A stretch of 64,000 bases of DNA from assembly GCA_046290675.1 (NCBI GenBank), contig JBKAHA010000006.1:1-64000 (forward strand), read 5' to 3'. Position 1 is the stretch's first letter; each line of letters opens with the position of its first letter. Shown in pieces: positions 36,096 through 45,463 of the stretch. Both the position numbers and the translations under genes were made by a program. Origin of the DNA: Aureliella sp046290675. GTDB lineage: Bacteria; Planctomycetota; Planctomycetia; Pirellulales; Pirellulaceae. Under the pieces are notes generated by a model, which did no database searches, was not told the origin of the DNA, and saw only the letters and a program-made list of their open reading frames with translations.

Positions 36096-38198
36096 GGCGC
36101 TTTCTTCTGATTGGTCATTATCGCTTTGCGACGACTCGGTCGGAGATGGACTCTCTGGTTTCTTCGCGACTTGAGTACCGGGCATGACTCGCGGCCCAGG
36201 TAAGGTTTCGTCGATGAGTCGGCCGAGCTCGTCCGCATCCATGACTTCGATTTCCATCAATCTGTTCGTGACGCTTTCCAGTGCTTCGCGGCGTTCTTTG
36301 AGGATCTGGCGAGTCCGTTGGCCCATGTCGTCGACGATGCGAATAACTTCCTCGTCGATCTCACGAGCTGTCTGTTCACTGTAGTCACGGGCAAGTCCCT
36401 CGCCGCCGCCCGCACCCAAGAAAGGAGAGCGACCGCTTTCACGGTAATTCACGCGTCCAAGGCGACTCATGCCGAACTCCATCACCATGCTGCGGGCGAT
36501 GGAACTGGTTCTTTCAAGATCGTTCTGGGCGCCCGTGCTAATGTCGCTGAAGACGAGTTCCTCGGCGAGCGTTCCAGCCAGCAGGACCTGCATTTGAGCT
36601 TCCAGCTCGGCCTGAGTCATCAGGAATCGTTCGCCAGAAGGACGCTGCATCGTATAGCCAAGTGCTGCCAATCCACGCGGGATAATTGATACTTTGTGGA
36701 CCGGATCTGTGTTCGGAAGGGAGTACGCGACGAGCGCGTGGGCGGCCTCGTGGTAGGCGACTCGTTTCTTTTCTTCCTCGTCCATGATGCGGCTTTTCTT
36801 TTCCAAGCCGGCGGTGACTCTCTCGACGCCTTCGTCGAATTCGGCTTGGCCAACGGTGTTCTTTCCGCTTCGGGCCGCGAGCAACGCTGCCTCGTTCACC
36901 AAATTGGCGAGGTCAGCGCCGCTGAATCCGCTTGTGATGCCGGCGATACGATCCAGTTCAACGTCGGGCGAAAGCTTGACGTTCTTCACATGGACTCGCA
37001 ATATCTGGGCTCGCCCTGATTTGTCAGGCCGATCGACCAAGACATTGCGGTCGAAGCGACCAGGGCGTAATAGAGCTGGGTCCAGAGTCTCTGGGCGGTT
37101 CGTTGCTGCGATGACAATAATTCCAGTGTTGGGATCAAAGCCGTCCATCTCGACCAGCAGAGCGTTCAATGTCTGTTCGCGTTCGTCATGCACTCCAACG
37201 ACATTGCCACTACGACTCTTGCCGAGCGCGTCCAGCTCATCGATGAAGATGATGCAGGGAGATTTCGCGCTGGCCTGTTGGAACATGTCTCTTACGCGTG
37301 CGGCACCGACGCCAACAAACATTTCGACAAAGTCGCTGCCAGACAGGCTGAAGAAAGGTACGCCGGCTTCTCCAGCAATCGCCTTGGCAAGCAGTGTTTT
37401 GCCTGTACCGGGAGGGCCGACGAGTAGCACGCCTTTCGGGATCCGCCCGCCCAAGCGTTGGTACTTTTCGGGGTACTTCAAGAAGTCAACGATCTCACGG
37501 ACTTCTTCGACCGCTTCCTCGACTCCAGCGATATCGTCAAACGTAATTCCAATATCATCCTGTGCGTAGAGTCGACCTCGCGAACGACCGAAGGACATCG
37601 GCGAGCCGACTCCGCCGATTCGACGAGCAGCGATCATCATGATTAAGAAGATGGCCCCAATCATCAGCAAGACGGGACCGTATTGATTCATAAAACTAGG
37701 GCCGTCTGAGAAGAACCAGTCCACATTGCTGGCTTTCAATGCGGTGACTAATTCGGCCGTCGTTTGTTCGTCGTCATTCTTGTTACATCGAAATGCCGTC
37801 CAAGCCGCTTCCGCCTTTGGTTTCCCATTTTCGAAGACCTGCTTGCGAATCTCACCAGTGATCGTCGTCTTGTCGATCTGAACGTTGCGGATCCCAGAAA
37901 GCTGGACGCTTCGATCGGCGGTCGTGGATTGGATTGAGATCTTGCCCGGCAAACTCACCGAGACGGCTTCTTCACCGTCTTCGGTCGGAATGCTCCTCGA
38001 CGCCAGCAGCTTGTCACTTCCCTTGCTCTCGTACTGGACGGCGTTGAGAAGGGCCATCAGGTCTGGATATTTGAGCCGGTAGATGCTGTTGTTAACTACG
38101 AACATACCGACGGAGAGCAAAATCACGCTGGTTAGTACCAAGTACCAAACCCAGTTGTTCTGCTTGCCTTCGCCCTTCTTGTCCTGGTCGTCGTCCAT
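36084..38198 (-). CDS. ftsH: ATP-dependent zinc metalloprotease FtsH
   Basis: A membrane-anchored AAA+ protease for quality control of membrane and short-lived proteins. Two membrane helices (about residues 16-38 and 154-176) flank a periplasmic domain. The AAA domain has GVLLVGPPGTGKTLLAKA, IIFIDELDAL and the second region of homology IVIAATNRPETLDPALLRPGRFDR. The protease site is Y-H-E-A-A-H-A, and the third zinc ligand lies in the downstream helix (TGAQNDLERT region). 704 residues is slightly longer than usual because of an acidic Ser/Asp/Glu tail ending SADAG. The stop codon falls inside an 18-bp tandem repeat. Single-gene unit. Confidence 0.98.
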   Translation of the reverse strand: MDDDQDKKGEGKQNNWVWYLVLTSVILLSVGMFVVNNSIYRLKYPDLMALLNAVQYESKGSDKLLASRSIPTEDGEEAVSVSLPGKISIQSTTADRSVQLSGIRNVQIDKTTITGEIRKQVFENGKPKAEAAWTAFRCNKNDDEQTTAELVTALKASNVDWFFSDGPSFMNQYGPVLLMIGAIFLIMMIAARRIGGVGSPMSFGRSRGRLYAQDDIGITFDDIAGVEEAVEEVREIVDFLKYPEKYQRLGGRIPKGVLLVGPPGTGKTLLAKAIAGEAGVPFFSLSGSDFVEMFVGVGAARVRDMFQQASAKSPCIIFIDELDALGKSRSGNVVGVHDEREQTLNALLVEMDGFDPNTGIIVIAATNRPETLDPALLRPGRFDRNVLVDRPDKSGRAQILRVHVKNVKLSPDVELDRIAGITSGFSGADLANLVNEAALLAARSGKNTVGQAEFDEGVERVTAGLEKKSRIMDEEEKKRVAYHEAAHALVAYSLPNTDPVHKVSIIPRGLAALGYTMQRPSGERFLMTQAELEAQMQVLLAGTLAEELVFSDISTGAQNDLERTSSIARSMVMEFGMSRLGRVNYRESGRSPFLGAGGGEGLARDYSEQTAREIDEEVIRIVDDMGQRTRQILKERREALESVTNRLMEIEVMDADELGRLIDETLPGPRVMPGTQVAKKPESPSPTESSQSDNDQSEESADAG

Positions 38199-38678
38199 TG
38201 AGGAGCCTTGTTCTGTCAGATAAGTGTTCGTTTGTTTAGTTCGTCGCCGCGCGTAGGGATCGCGTTGCCGACTAACGGAACTCTATGAAAAGAGTATACG
38301 GCGACCGAGTCTTTGTGGCGCTTTCCGGTGGACTACGGTACGGAGGACCAGGGAAAGCTGCGTCATTGGGGGGATTCCGTCGTTTCGTGGCATAATTTAG
38401 GCAAGTTCGGATCTAGCGGTATTCTCAACTGCCACGTTTGCCCGGATTGTATTGCTGAGATTTTAGGAAACCTTTACCCTTACCGGCCGAACGTGGCAAA
38501 ACAAACAGGCATTGGGGCGAGGCGAGCAAGTTGCCGTCTCAACCGATCCCTGCAACCAGCCGTGAGCAATGAAGTTAGCTGGAAGTGGGAGCAGGGCCCG
38601 AGCGGTGGCTAAGTGCAATCGTCTTTGCAATGCAACTCTTCTTGACATTAAGTTCCTAACCCAAAAGTTGCCGAAGCC
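38199..38678. other. Divergent promoter region between ftsH and dxr
   Basis: 480 bp with no convincing gene; the longest frames (38313-38612 and nearby) have no ribosome site or recognisable domain. It should contain the ftsH promoter on the minus strand and the dxr promoter on the plus strand. Confidence 0.5.
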
Positions 38679-39851
38679 GTGCAAACCAGCCAACCCAAGA
38701 CCGCCGTCGCCGTATTGGGGGCTACTGGAAGCATTGGCCGCGCGACAATCGACGTCCTTAATTCTTTGGGGACGCCTTGGAGGGCCGTGGGGCTATCTGC
38801 CCATTCTCGGCTCGACACTTTGGCGGAGTTAGCTTCCAAGCACGAGCCCGACTATGTGGCTGCAACTTGTCGAACCTCCTATGAATCATTCTCTAAGTCG
38901 ACATTTCCTGCGAAAAGTCGGGTTTTGGTGGGACCGGACGCATTGACGGAAATTGCCACCGCGCCGGAAGTGGACACGGTGGTGGCTGCCGTGGTGGGAT
39001 CCGCGGGCATGATGAGTACGCTGGCCGCCGCCGAAGCCGGCAAGCGGCTCGCATTGGCGAACAAAGAGTCTTTAGTGGTTGCTGGCGAGCTAGTGACGCG
39101 AGCCCTCGGGCAAAGTGGTGGCGAGATGCTGCCAGTCGACAGCGAGCACAGCGCGATCTTTCAAGCGCTTCAATCCGGCGCGGACAAGGAAATTGAGCGG
39201 ATCGTGCTCACGGCCAGCGGTGGGCCGTTTCGCACCTGGACCGCCGATCAGTTGAGGAATGCGACCGTGGATGACGCCTTGGCTCATCCAACTTGGAAAA
39301 TGGGCCGCAAGATCACGATCGACTCGGCCACCATGATGAATAAGGCCCTTGAAGTAATTGAGGCTCGGTGGTTATTCGACCTTCCAGCGGAAAAGATTCA
39401 CGTGGTGGTACATCCTCAGTCCATCATTCATTCGATGGTTGAGTTTGTCGATGGCAGCGTTATTGCCCAGCTTAGCCCGCCCGATATGCGTCTGCCGATT
39501 CAATATGCTCTAACCTACCCTGACAGAACTACCTGTCCTTGCCCTAAAATGGACTGGCTGCAGGCCGTGCGGCTAGACCTCGAGCCGGTCGATACGGAGC
39601 GTTTCCCAGCGCTTACTTTGGGCTGGGAAGTTGCCCGCCGCGGAGGAACCTGTGGGGCGGTCGTCAATGCGGCCAATGAAGCCGCTGTCGGGCATTTTCT
39701 CGATGGAAAGATCCGTTTTCATCAAATTGTCGAAGGCTGCCGACGAATTCTCGACGAGCACACCTTCGATCCGAATCCGACATTAGAAGATTTAATTCGC
39801 CTGGATAACTGGGCACGCGAGGAGATAGATCGTTGGGCAACAGCTTGTTGA
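38679..39851 (+). CDS. dxr: 1-deoxy-D-xylulose 5-phosphate reductoisomerase
   Basis: Second step of the MEP isoprenoid pathway: rearranges and reduces DXP to MEP with NADPH. The GTG start at 38679 gives 390 residues, the normal length. The NADPH loop is VLGATGSIGRATIDVL near the N-terminus. ALANKESLVVAGELV and the metal/active-site block LPVDSEHSAIFQAL follow, then VLTASGGPFR, HPTWKMGRKITIDSATMMNK and VHPQSIIHSMVEF. Its end overlaps the rseP-like gene by 19 bp, so the two are translated together; this dxr-rseP order is common in bacteria. Confidence 0.97.
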   Translation: MQTSQPKTAVAVLGATGSIGRATIDVLNSLGTPWRAVGLSAHSRLDTLAELASKHEPDYVAATCRTSYESFSKSTFPAKSRVLVGPDALTEIATAPEVDTVVAAVVGSAGMMSTLAAAEAGKRLALANKESLVVAGELVTRALGQSGGEMLPVDSEHSAIFQALQSGADKEIERIVLTASGGPFRTWTADQLRNATVDDALAHPTWKMGRKITIDSATMMNKALEVIEARWLFDLPAEKIHVVVHPQSIIHSMVEFVDGSVIAQLSPPDMRLPIQYALTYPDRTTCPCPKMDWLQAVRLDLEPVDTERFPALTLGWEVARRGGTCGAVVNAANEAAVGHFLDGKIRFHQIVEGCRRILDEHTFDPNPTLEDLIRLDNWAREEIDRWATAC

Positions 39852-41986
39852 TTTCCATGGAATCTTTACTGGCCACCGAAATGGTGACGCAGATGACTGC
39901 GGTCTTGCTGTTCGCGCAAACTGGCTTTTTGTCCGGATTGGGTGAGAAGTTTTTGGTCTACGGCCAAGTTGCGTTAGGGCTTGGTTTCGTAATCTTTGTC
40001 CACGAGCTCGGGCACTTTCTGGCCGCCAAGACGTTTGGCGTTCGATGTGACAAGTTCTACGTTGGGTTTGACGTTCCCATTTCGATCGGGCCAATCAAGT
40101 TGCCGAGTAGCTTGGGCAAGTTCCAGTGGGGTGAAACGGAATACGGCATTGGGATCATCCCTCTTGGCGGCTACGTGAAGATGCTTGGCCAAGACGACGA
40201 CCCGAGAAAGGCTGAAGAAGAGGCGGCCAAGCTGCGATTGGGCGAAGGGGAAGACGCTCCTCTTGATCCCCGGAGCTACCCAGCTAAACCGGTTTGGCAG
40301 CGGATGATCATCATTTCCGCCGGCGTGATCATGAATCTAATTTTCGCCGTCATCCTGGCCGGAGCCGCGTTCTGGTATGGAGTTCCATTCCAGCCAACGA
40401 TTGTTGGCTCACCGGTCGGAGGCGGGCCAGCTTGGGAAGCCGGTTTGATGCCTGGCGATCGGATCTTGCAGGTCGGAACGATCGACGAAGACGATCGCAA
40501 GATGTGGTATGAGGATTTTGCGACCGAAGTCGTCTCACACGGCTTCGAATTCAAATCCGATCCGCTCAACATCGTTTACGAACGTGATGGCAAGCGGTTT
40601 GAAACGACGGCATCGCCCTCTAGTAAGTTCTACCCCGGGAACTTCTATCGGGTCGGGTTGACGTTTGCGACCACACCTGTGCTCCCGAAATTATCGTTTA
40701 CGCCAGAGTCTTATATTGCCAGCCAAGGTGCAGACCTTCAGGGTGGCGATGCCATCGTTGGAGTGAACGGCGAGGCATTGCCGGTTGATCCGGAGGTCGG
40801 CAAGATTGTCGGCAGCGAACTGACCGTGCGGCTGCAAGAGAACTGGCGGAATGATGTAACGGTTACGGTTTCGCGGCCAGGCGAAACACCTGAGACGGAA
40901 GCCACCGAGTTCGATATTACGTTGCCACCGGTGCCTGTTAAGGAGCTGGGACTCGGGTTTCAGGTTGGACCGGTGACCGCCATCCAGCGCGGTTCCGCTG
41001 CTGAAAAGGCTGGCGTGCAGAAAGGCGACCTAATTTTGTCCTACAACGGAACGGAAGTCAGCAATGCACTCATGCTTCCTAGTCTTGCTGCGAGGTCCGC
41101 GGGTGAGCAGGTCGTTTTGCTTGTCGAGCGGGCTGGAAGTGAAGTGGAGATCGAGATTCCCGAAGCCCCCAAGGCGCGTTTTGACGCTATCTCACGATTC
41201 GCGGGCGAACTAACACTAGGGAACTTGGGTGTCGCGTTCCGAGCGTTGCCCAACATTACGAGTGTTTCTGGCCAGGCGGAAAGCAAGTTCCAAGTTGGGG
41301 ACGTACTGAAGCAGGTCCAATGGGTGGCTTCCAAAGAGCGCCAAAAGGAGCTCGACAAGGAATTCAAGGAACGAGCTTTTGAGGCGTTTCCGATCGACGA
41401 CGAATTCACGGTAGCTTGCCTCTACGATTGGCTCCAGACTCTACCCGTTGATTCCGAAGTCGAGTGCATCGTCGAACGCGACGGCAAGATGAGCGATCCA
41501 TTTAGGCTCACATCGGCCTATGCCGAAGACTGGTACTGGCATGTGCGTGGTATCGGAATGTCGGAACTCAAAGATGTCCGGGTTGCCGAGAACGTTGGTG
41601 ATGCAGCTGCACTTGGCTTGTGGGAAACCCAGCGAAGATTCAAGGGAGTGCTCAATTTCTTACGTCTGCTTGTCACCGGTCGGATCGGTTCAGACGGAAT
41701 TGGCGGGCCAGGACGTATCGCCTACGTGGCGGCCGCGGAAGCGGATCAAGGCCCATCACGCTTGCTGATTTTCTTGACGATGCTCAGCGCGAACTTGGCG
41801 ATTTTGAACTTCTTGCCGATCCCCGCTCTGGACGGAGGCCACATGGTCTTCCTGACTGCGGAAGCCATTATGGGCAAGCCGGTGAATGAAGCACTTCAAG
41901 TGCGATTGACGATGGTTGGCGTCCTGGGTTTGCTAAGTCTGATGGCCTTTGTGATTGTCAAAGACATCATGTGGTTTGCGGGTTAA
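39833..41986 (+). CDS. rseP: RseP-like site-2 membrane metalloprotease with PDZ domains
   Basis: Cleaves membrane-embedded substrates such as anti-sigma factors. F-V-H-E-L-G-H-F is the zinc site in the first membrane helix, and LNFLPIPALDGGHMVF near the C-terminus supplies the Asp ligand. Two PDZ-like domains are seen (near QPTIVGSPVGGGPAWEAGLMPGDRIL and GPVTAIQRGSAAEKAGVQKGDLILSYNG). 717 residues is clearly longer than the E. coli protein (450), because of an enlarged periplasmic region. I keep the TTG at 39833 because GAGGAG lies 7 nt upstream; ATG 39857 is the alternative. It overlaps dxr by 19 bp. Confidence 0.93.
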   Translation: MGNSLLISMESLLATEMVTQMTAVLLFAQTGFLSGLGEKFLVYGQVALGLGFVIFVHELGHFLAAKTFGVRCDKFYVGFDVPISIGPIKLPSSLGKFQWGETEYGIGIIPLGGYVKMLGQDDDPRKAEEEAAKLRLGEGEDAPLDPRSYPAKPVWQRMIIISAGVIMNLIFAVILAGAAFWYGVPFQPTIVGSPVGGGPAWEAGLMPGDRILQVGTIDEDDRKMWYEDFATEVVSHGFEFKSDPLNIVYERDGKRFETTASPSSKFYPGNFYRVGLTFATTPVLPKLSFTPESYIASQGADLQGGDAIVGVNGEALPVDPEVGKIVGSELTVRLQENWRNDVTVTVSRPGETPETEATEFDITLPPVPVKELGLGFQVGPVTAIQRGSAAEKAGVQKGDLILSYNGTEVSNALMLPSLAARSAGEQVVLLVERAGSEVEIEIPEAPKARFDAISRFAGELTLGNLGVAFRALPNITSVSGQAESKFQVGDVLKQVQWVASKERQKELDKEFKERAFEAFPIDDEFTVACLYDWLQTLPVDSEVECIVERDGKMSDPFRLTSAYAEDWYWHVRGIGMSELKDVRVAENVGDAAALGLWETQRRFKGVLNFLRLLVTGRIGSDGIGGPGRIAYVAAAEADQGPSRLLIFLTMLSANLAILNFLPIPALDGGHMVFLTAEAIMGKPVNEALQVRLTMVGVLGLLSLMAFVIVKDIMWFAG

Positions 41987-42104
41987 GAGCCCTACGTCTA
42001 GAAGCGGCCGCCGGAGCGTCGCGGCGAATGATGAACTCGCTGCGACGGATCTACGGGTGCATTTTCTCGGCAGCCAACGAACTCGCTCGGCTGCGAGTGT
42101 CAGC

Positions 42105-42124
42105 GCGGTCCCGAAGGGGACCGC
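42105..42124. terminator. Strong hairpin between convergent rseP and gyrA
   Basis: GCGGTCCC (42105-42112) pairs perfectly with GGGACCGC (42117-42124) around a GAAG loop. There is no clean T-run on either side, so it may act as a bidirectional or Rho-assisted end for both convergent genes. Confidence 0.5.
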
Positions 42125-42161
42125 TGCTTGTTCGAGGTTGAGTGTCGGAAGCTTCCGTTGA

Positions 42162-44975
42162 TCACTCTTCGGTCGTTTCTCCGTCGGCGGTGGGTGGTTC
42201 GGGAGCTGTAGTGTCTTCAGCCGCTGGCGTTTCCGGAGTCGCGGGGCCTGCGGCAGCTTCGACCTCTTCGTCATCGACGTCTTCTCGAGGCACTCGAACG
42301 ATGGCCGAAAGTGTATCGCCGTCGTCCATGCTCATAATACGAACGCCTTGGGTGTTACGTCCGATGATGCCGATCTCTTTAGCAGCGAGTCGCTGGATTT
42401 TGCCGCGGGACGTAATCATTAGGATTTCGTGTTCGTCCGTCACATTGACGATGCCGACAACAGGACCGTTTCGCTTGGTGGCTTTGATGTCCATCAGTCC
42501 GCCACCGCCCCGCTTCTGCGTTCGGTAAGACTGGCTCGAGTTATTGCCGCCTTCTGCAGTGTCGCCGCTTTCGGGATCAGCTTCTTCCGCTGTGGTGGCT
42601 TCTTCAACTGTGTCGGTTTCTTCTTCCGAAGATGTACTGCCGGCCCCAAACCAAGTGCGTTTGCCATACCCGTTTTCGCAAACGGTCAGCAATGTCGCTG
42701 ATGGATCGGCCACGACCATACCAACACAGTGATCCCCCTTTCGAAGTCGAATACCACGAACGCCCGACGTGTTGCGTCCCATCGAACGAGCATCGGACTC
42801 AGCAAATCGGATCGCACGGCCGCCTGATGTAGCCATCAAGAGTTGATCCCCAGGTCCGACGACTTTCACGTCAACAAGTTCGTCATCTTCTTTCAGTTTG
42901 ATCGCGATGATGCCACCACGCTTCGGACGCGAGTAGGCGTCGAGAGCCGTTTTCTTGACCAAGCCCTGCTTGGTTGCCATTGTCAGGAAGTGGCCTTGCA
43001 GGTTGAAGTCGCGAACGGCGACGCATTCTGCAATCTGTTCCCCTTCGGCTAGGTTCAGCAGGTTGACGACGGCACGACCTCGACTTTCGCGGCTAAGTTG
43101 CGGAATGTCGTAAACCTTCTGCCAATACACTTTACCCTGGTTCGTGAAGAACAGCAGGTAAGCGTGTGTGCTGGCAACGAACAGGTGCTCGATTGGGTCT
43201 TCACCTTCAACCTTCGCGCCTTTGATTCCTTTGCCGCCGCGTCGTTGCGCACGGTAGGTCGTCGCAGGAATTCGTTTGATGTAGCCACGTGTGCTGATCG
43301 TGACCACCATCGTTTCTTCGGTGATCAAATCTTCGAGGTTGTAGTTGCCAACTTCCTCGTCCGAGATCTGGGTACGGCGAGCGTCACCAAAGCGACGCGT
43401 CATCTCCTCCATGTCATCCTTGATGATCTGGAAGATCTTTTCTTGATCGCCAAGAATCTCGAGGTACCCATCAATTTCTTCGAGGAGAGCCGCATGCTCG
43501 TCGGCGAGCTTGTCTTGCTCGAGGTTGACCAACTGGCCTAATCGCATCGCAAGGATGGCGTCGGTCTGAACGCTGGTCAGCGTGTAGACACTGGCTTCGC
43601 CACGCTCCCGCTGGAACTCGGTGAATCCCTTTTCACCCAAGGCTCGCTCCATCATCGAAGCAGGGACCTCGACACCCATTAACCGCTCTTTGGCTTCGGC
43701 CTGAGTACGGCTCGAGCGGATGATCTGGATGATCTGGTCAATGTCGGCCAGAGCGAGAAGCAAACCTTCGACGGTGTGCTTGCGTTTGCGAGCGCGACCA
43801 AGCAAGAACTGGGTGCGACGCCGAATGACCTCGACGCGGTGACGCACGTACTCTTGTAGCATCTCCTTAATGTTCAGCTCGCGGGGCTTGCCGTCGACCA
43901 GCGCGAGGAAGATGATCGAGAACGTGTCTTGAAGCTGCGAGAATTGGTAGAGCTGGTTAAGAACGACGTCCGCATCGTGGCCTTGTTTGACATCGATGAC
44001 GAGACGTACGGGTTCCTTCAGATCACTCTCATCCCGGATGCCCGAGATGCCCTTAATTTTTCCGGAGCTCACTAGGCCCGCGATGCGTTCGACGACGCGA
44101 TCACGGAACTGCTGGAAAGGAATCTCGTGGACGACGATACGTGAGCGGTTCTTGACCGTCTCAATCGACGTGCGTGCTCGGACGACAATGGTGCTTCGGC
44201 CCGTCTTGTAGCCTTGGCGAATTCCTAGGTGGCCGCAAATGATGCCCCCGGTTGGGAAATCCGGCCCTGGGATCAGTTCCATCAACTCTTCGATGGTAAT
44301 CTCAGGATTTTCGATCAGTGCGGTGACGCCGGAACAGACTTCTTTCGCGTTGTGCGGTGGTATGCTAGTCGCCATCCCAACCGCGATGCCCGTTGTGCCG
44401 TTGATGAGCAAGTTTGGGAATCGGGATGGCAGAACGACCGGCTCGGTTCGAGCTTCGTCATAGGTCGGAACAAAATCGACGGTGTCGAGCTTGATGTCGT
44501 CAAGCATCATGGCCGCCGCGGCACTCAATCGGGCTTCGGTATATCGCATCGCGGCCGGCGGGAGGCCCGCGATCGAACCGAAGTTGCCTTGCTTGTCTAC
44601 GAGCACCTGCCGCATGTTCCACTCTTGGGCCATGCGAACGAGCGTTGGGTAGATGACCGCTTCACCGTGCGGGTGGTAGTTACCGCTGGTGTCACCAGAG
44701 ATTTTCGCGCATTTGACACGCTTCGAACCTGGCCCCAAGCTCAGATCATTCATCGCAACCAGAATACGACGCTGCGATGGCTTTAGCCCGTCCCGAACGT
44801 CCGGCAGAGCTCGGCTGACAATCACGCTCATGGCGTACGTCAGATAACTGTCTCGAAGCTCGTTCTCAATGGGCTGGTCGATGAGTTCCGTTCCATCGCC
44901 CTTACCACCATCGTTGCCGTTTTCTCCGTCGCCGTTGGTTAGGTCGTCGTCTTCGGGTGGTGGTACATCAGACAA
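42162..44975 (-). CDS. gyrA: DNA gyrase subunit A
   Basis: ATP-dependent negative supercoiling together with GyrB (not in this window). The breakage-reunion domain has the catalytic Tyr145 in A-A-M-R-Y-T-E, and the C-terminal beta-pinwheel holds the GyrA box QRRGGKG, which separates gyrase from ParC. 937 residues is longer than usual: there is an acidic N-terminal lead (about 30 residues) and an acidic Glu/Thr insertion before the last blades, followed by a second box-like QKRGGGG. In the quinolone region the sequence is H-P-H-G-E-A-V-I-Y-P-T, so the positions of E. coli Ser83 and Asp87 are Ala106 and Pro110. Confidence 0.97.
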   Translation of the reverse strand: MSDVPPPEDDDLTNGDGENGNDGGKGDGTELIDQPIENELRDSYLTYAMSVIVSRALPDVRDGLKPSQRRILVAMNDLSLGPGSKRVKCAKISGDTSGNYHPHGEAVIYPTLVRMAQEWNMRQVLVDKQGNFGSIAGLPPAAMRYTEARLSAAAAMMLDDIKLDTVDFVPTYDEARTEPVVLPSRFPNLLINGTTGIAVGMATSIPPHNAKEVCSGVTALIENPEITIEELMELIPGPDFPTGGIICGHLGIRQGYKTGRSTIVVRARTSIETVKNRSRIVVHEIPFQQFRDRVVERIAGLVSSGKIKGISGIRDESDLKEPVRLVIDVKQGHDADVVLNQLYQFSQLQDTFSIIFLALVDGKPRELNIKEMLQEYVRHRVEVIRRRTQFLLGRARKRKHTVEGLLLALADIDQIIQIIRSSRTQAEAKERLMGVEVPASMMERALGEKGFTEFQRERGEASVYTLTSVQTDAILAMRLGQLVNLEQDKLADEHAALLEEIDGYLEILGDQEKIFQIIKDDMEEMTRRFGDARRTQISDEEVGNYNLEDLITEETMVVTISTRGYIKRIPATTYRAQRRGGKGIKGAKVEGEDPIEHLFVASTHAYLLFFTNQGKVYWQKVYDIPQLSRESRGRAVVNLLNLAEGEQIAECVAVRDFNLQGHFLTMATKQGLVKKTALDAYSRPKRGGIIAIKLKEDDELVDVKVVGPGDQLLMATSGGRAIRFAESDARSMGRNTSGVRGIRLRKGDHCVGMVVADPSATLLTVCENGYGKRTWFGAGSTSSEEETDTVEEATTAEEADPESGDTAEGGNNSSQSYRTQKRGGGGLMDIKATKRNGPVVGIVNVTDEHEILMITSRGKIQRLAAKEIGIIGRNTQGVRIMSMDDGDTLSAIVRVPREDVDDEEVEAAAGPATPETPAAEDTTAPEPPTADGETTEE

Positions 44976-45463
44976 TGCAATTTCCTTTGCAAATTCCTAC
45001 ATCTCCTGGTTTCAAACAGCGGATTTTGCTGCGAGTAACCGGGGAACGCGATTGCACCCACCTCAAATTGATCGATGGTCTGTTGCAAGCCCAAGGGTCG
45101 AATCTGAACAAGCAAATTGCTTGATTTTCGCGGTGCTTTGAATTTGCAGAATATACCACCGCGGCTGGTGATCAACAAGGACTTAGGCGGTGCATGGCGT
45201 CGCTGTAAGTCGTTTGCTGGAAGGGGTTTGGGGCGTATGTTTGGTGCTTCGTGCGGCTTCGGTGTGGCCCGTGGTTTGCAACCCCAAATCGTCGCTTTTG
45301 AGCGGATTTTTCAAGTTTGCATCTCCGTCTCCAATCGGTCCAATTGAGCCAGCCGCGAACCACTTTCGGTCGGCCTGTCTCTTCGCTTTCGTTGGAGGGC
45401 GTTGGGACTGCTTGGTTAGGGCAGTGGGACTGTTTGGATGTCGTACTGCAAGCGTCGACTCGT
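44976..45463. other. Region upstream of gyrA and the DMT transporter
   Basis: About 490 bp that should carry the gyrA promoter (minus strand) and that of the transporter. Frames here lack ribosome sites and domains. The plus-strand frame of the transporter extends back to 45317, but that part has no family resemblance. Confidence 0.4.

Noticed and set aside
36029..36238. Open frame with ANISTP repeats
   Set aside because: It is a shadow created by the 18-bp tandem repeat at the end of ftsH.
38313..38612. Gene between ftsH and dxr
   Set aside because: No ribosome site or domain, and composition like the surrounding non-coding DNA.
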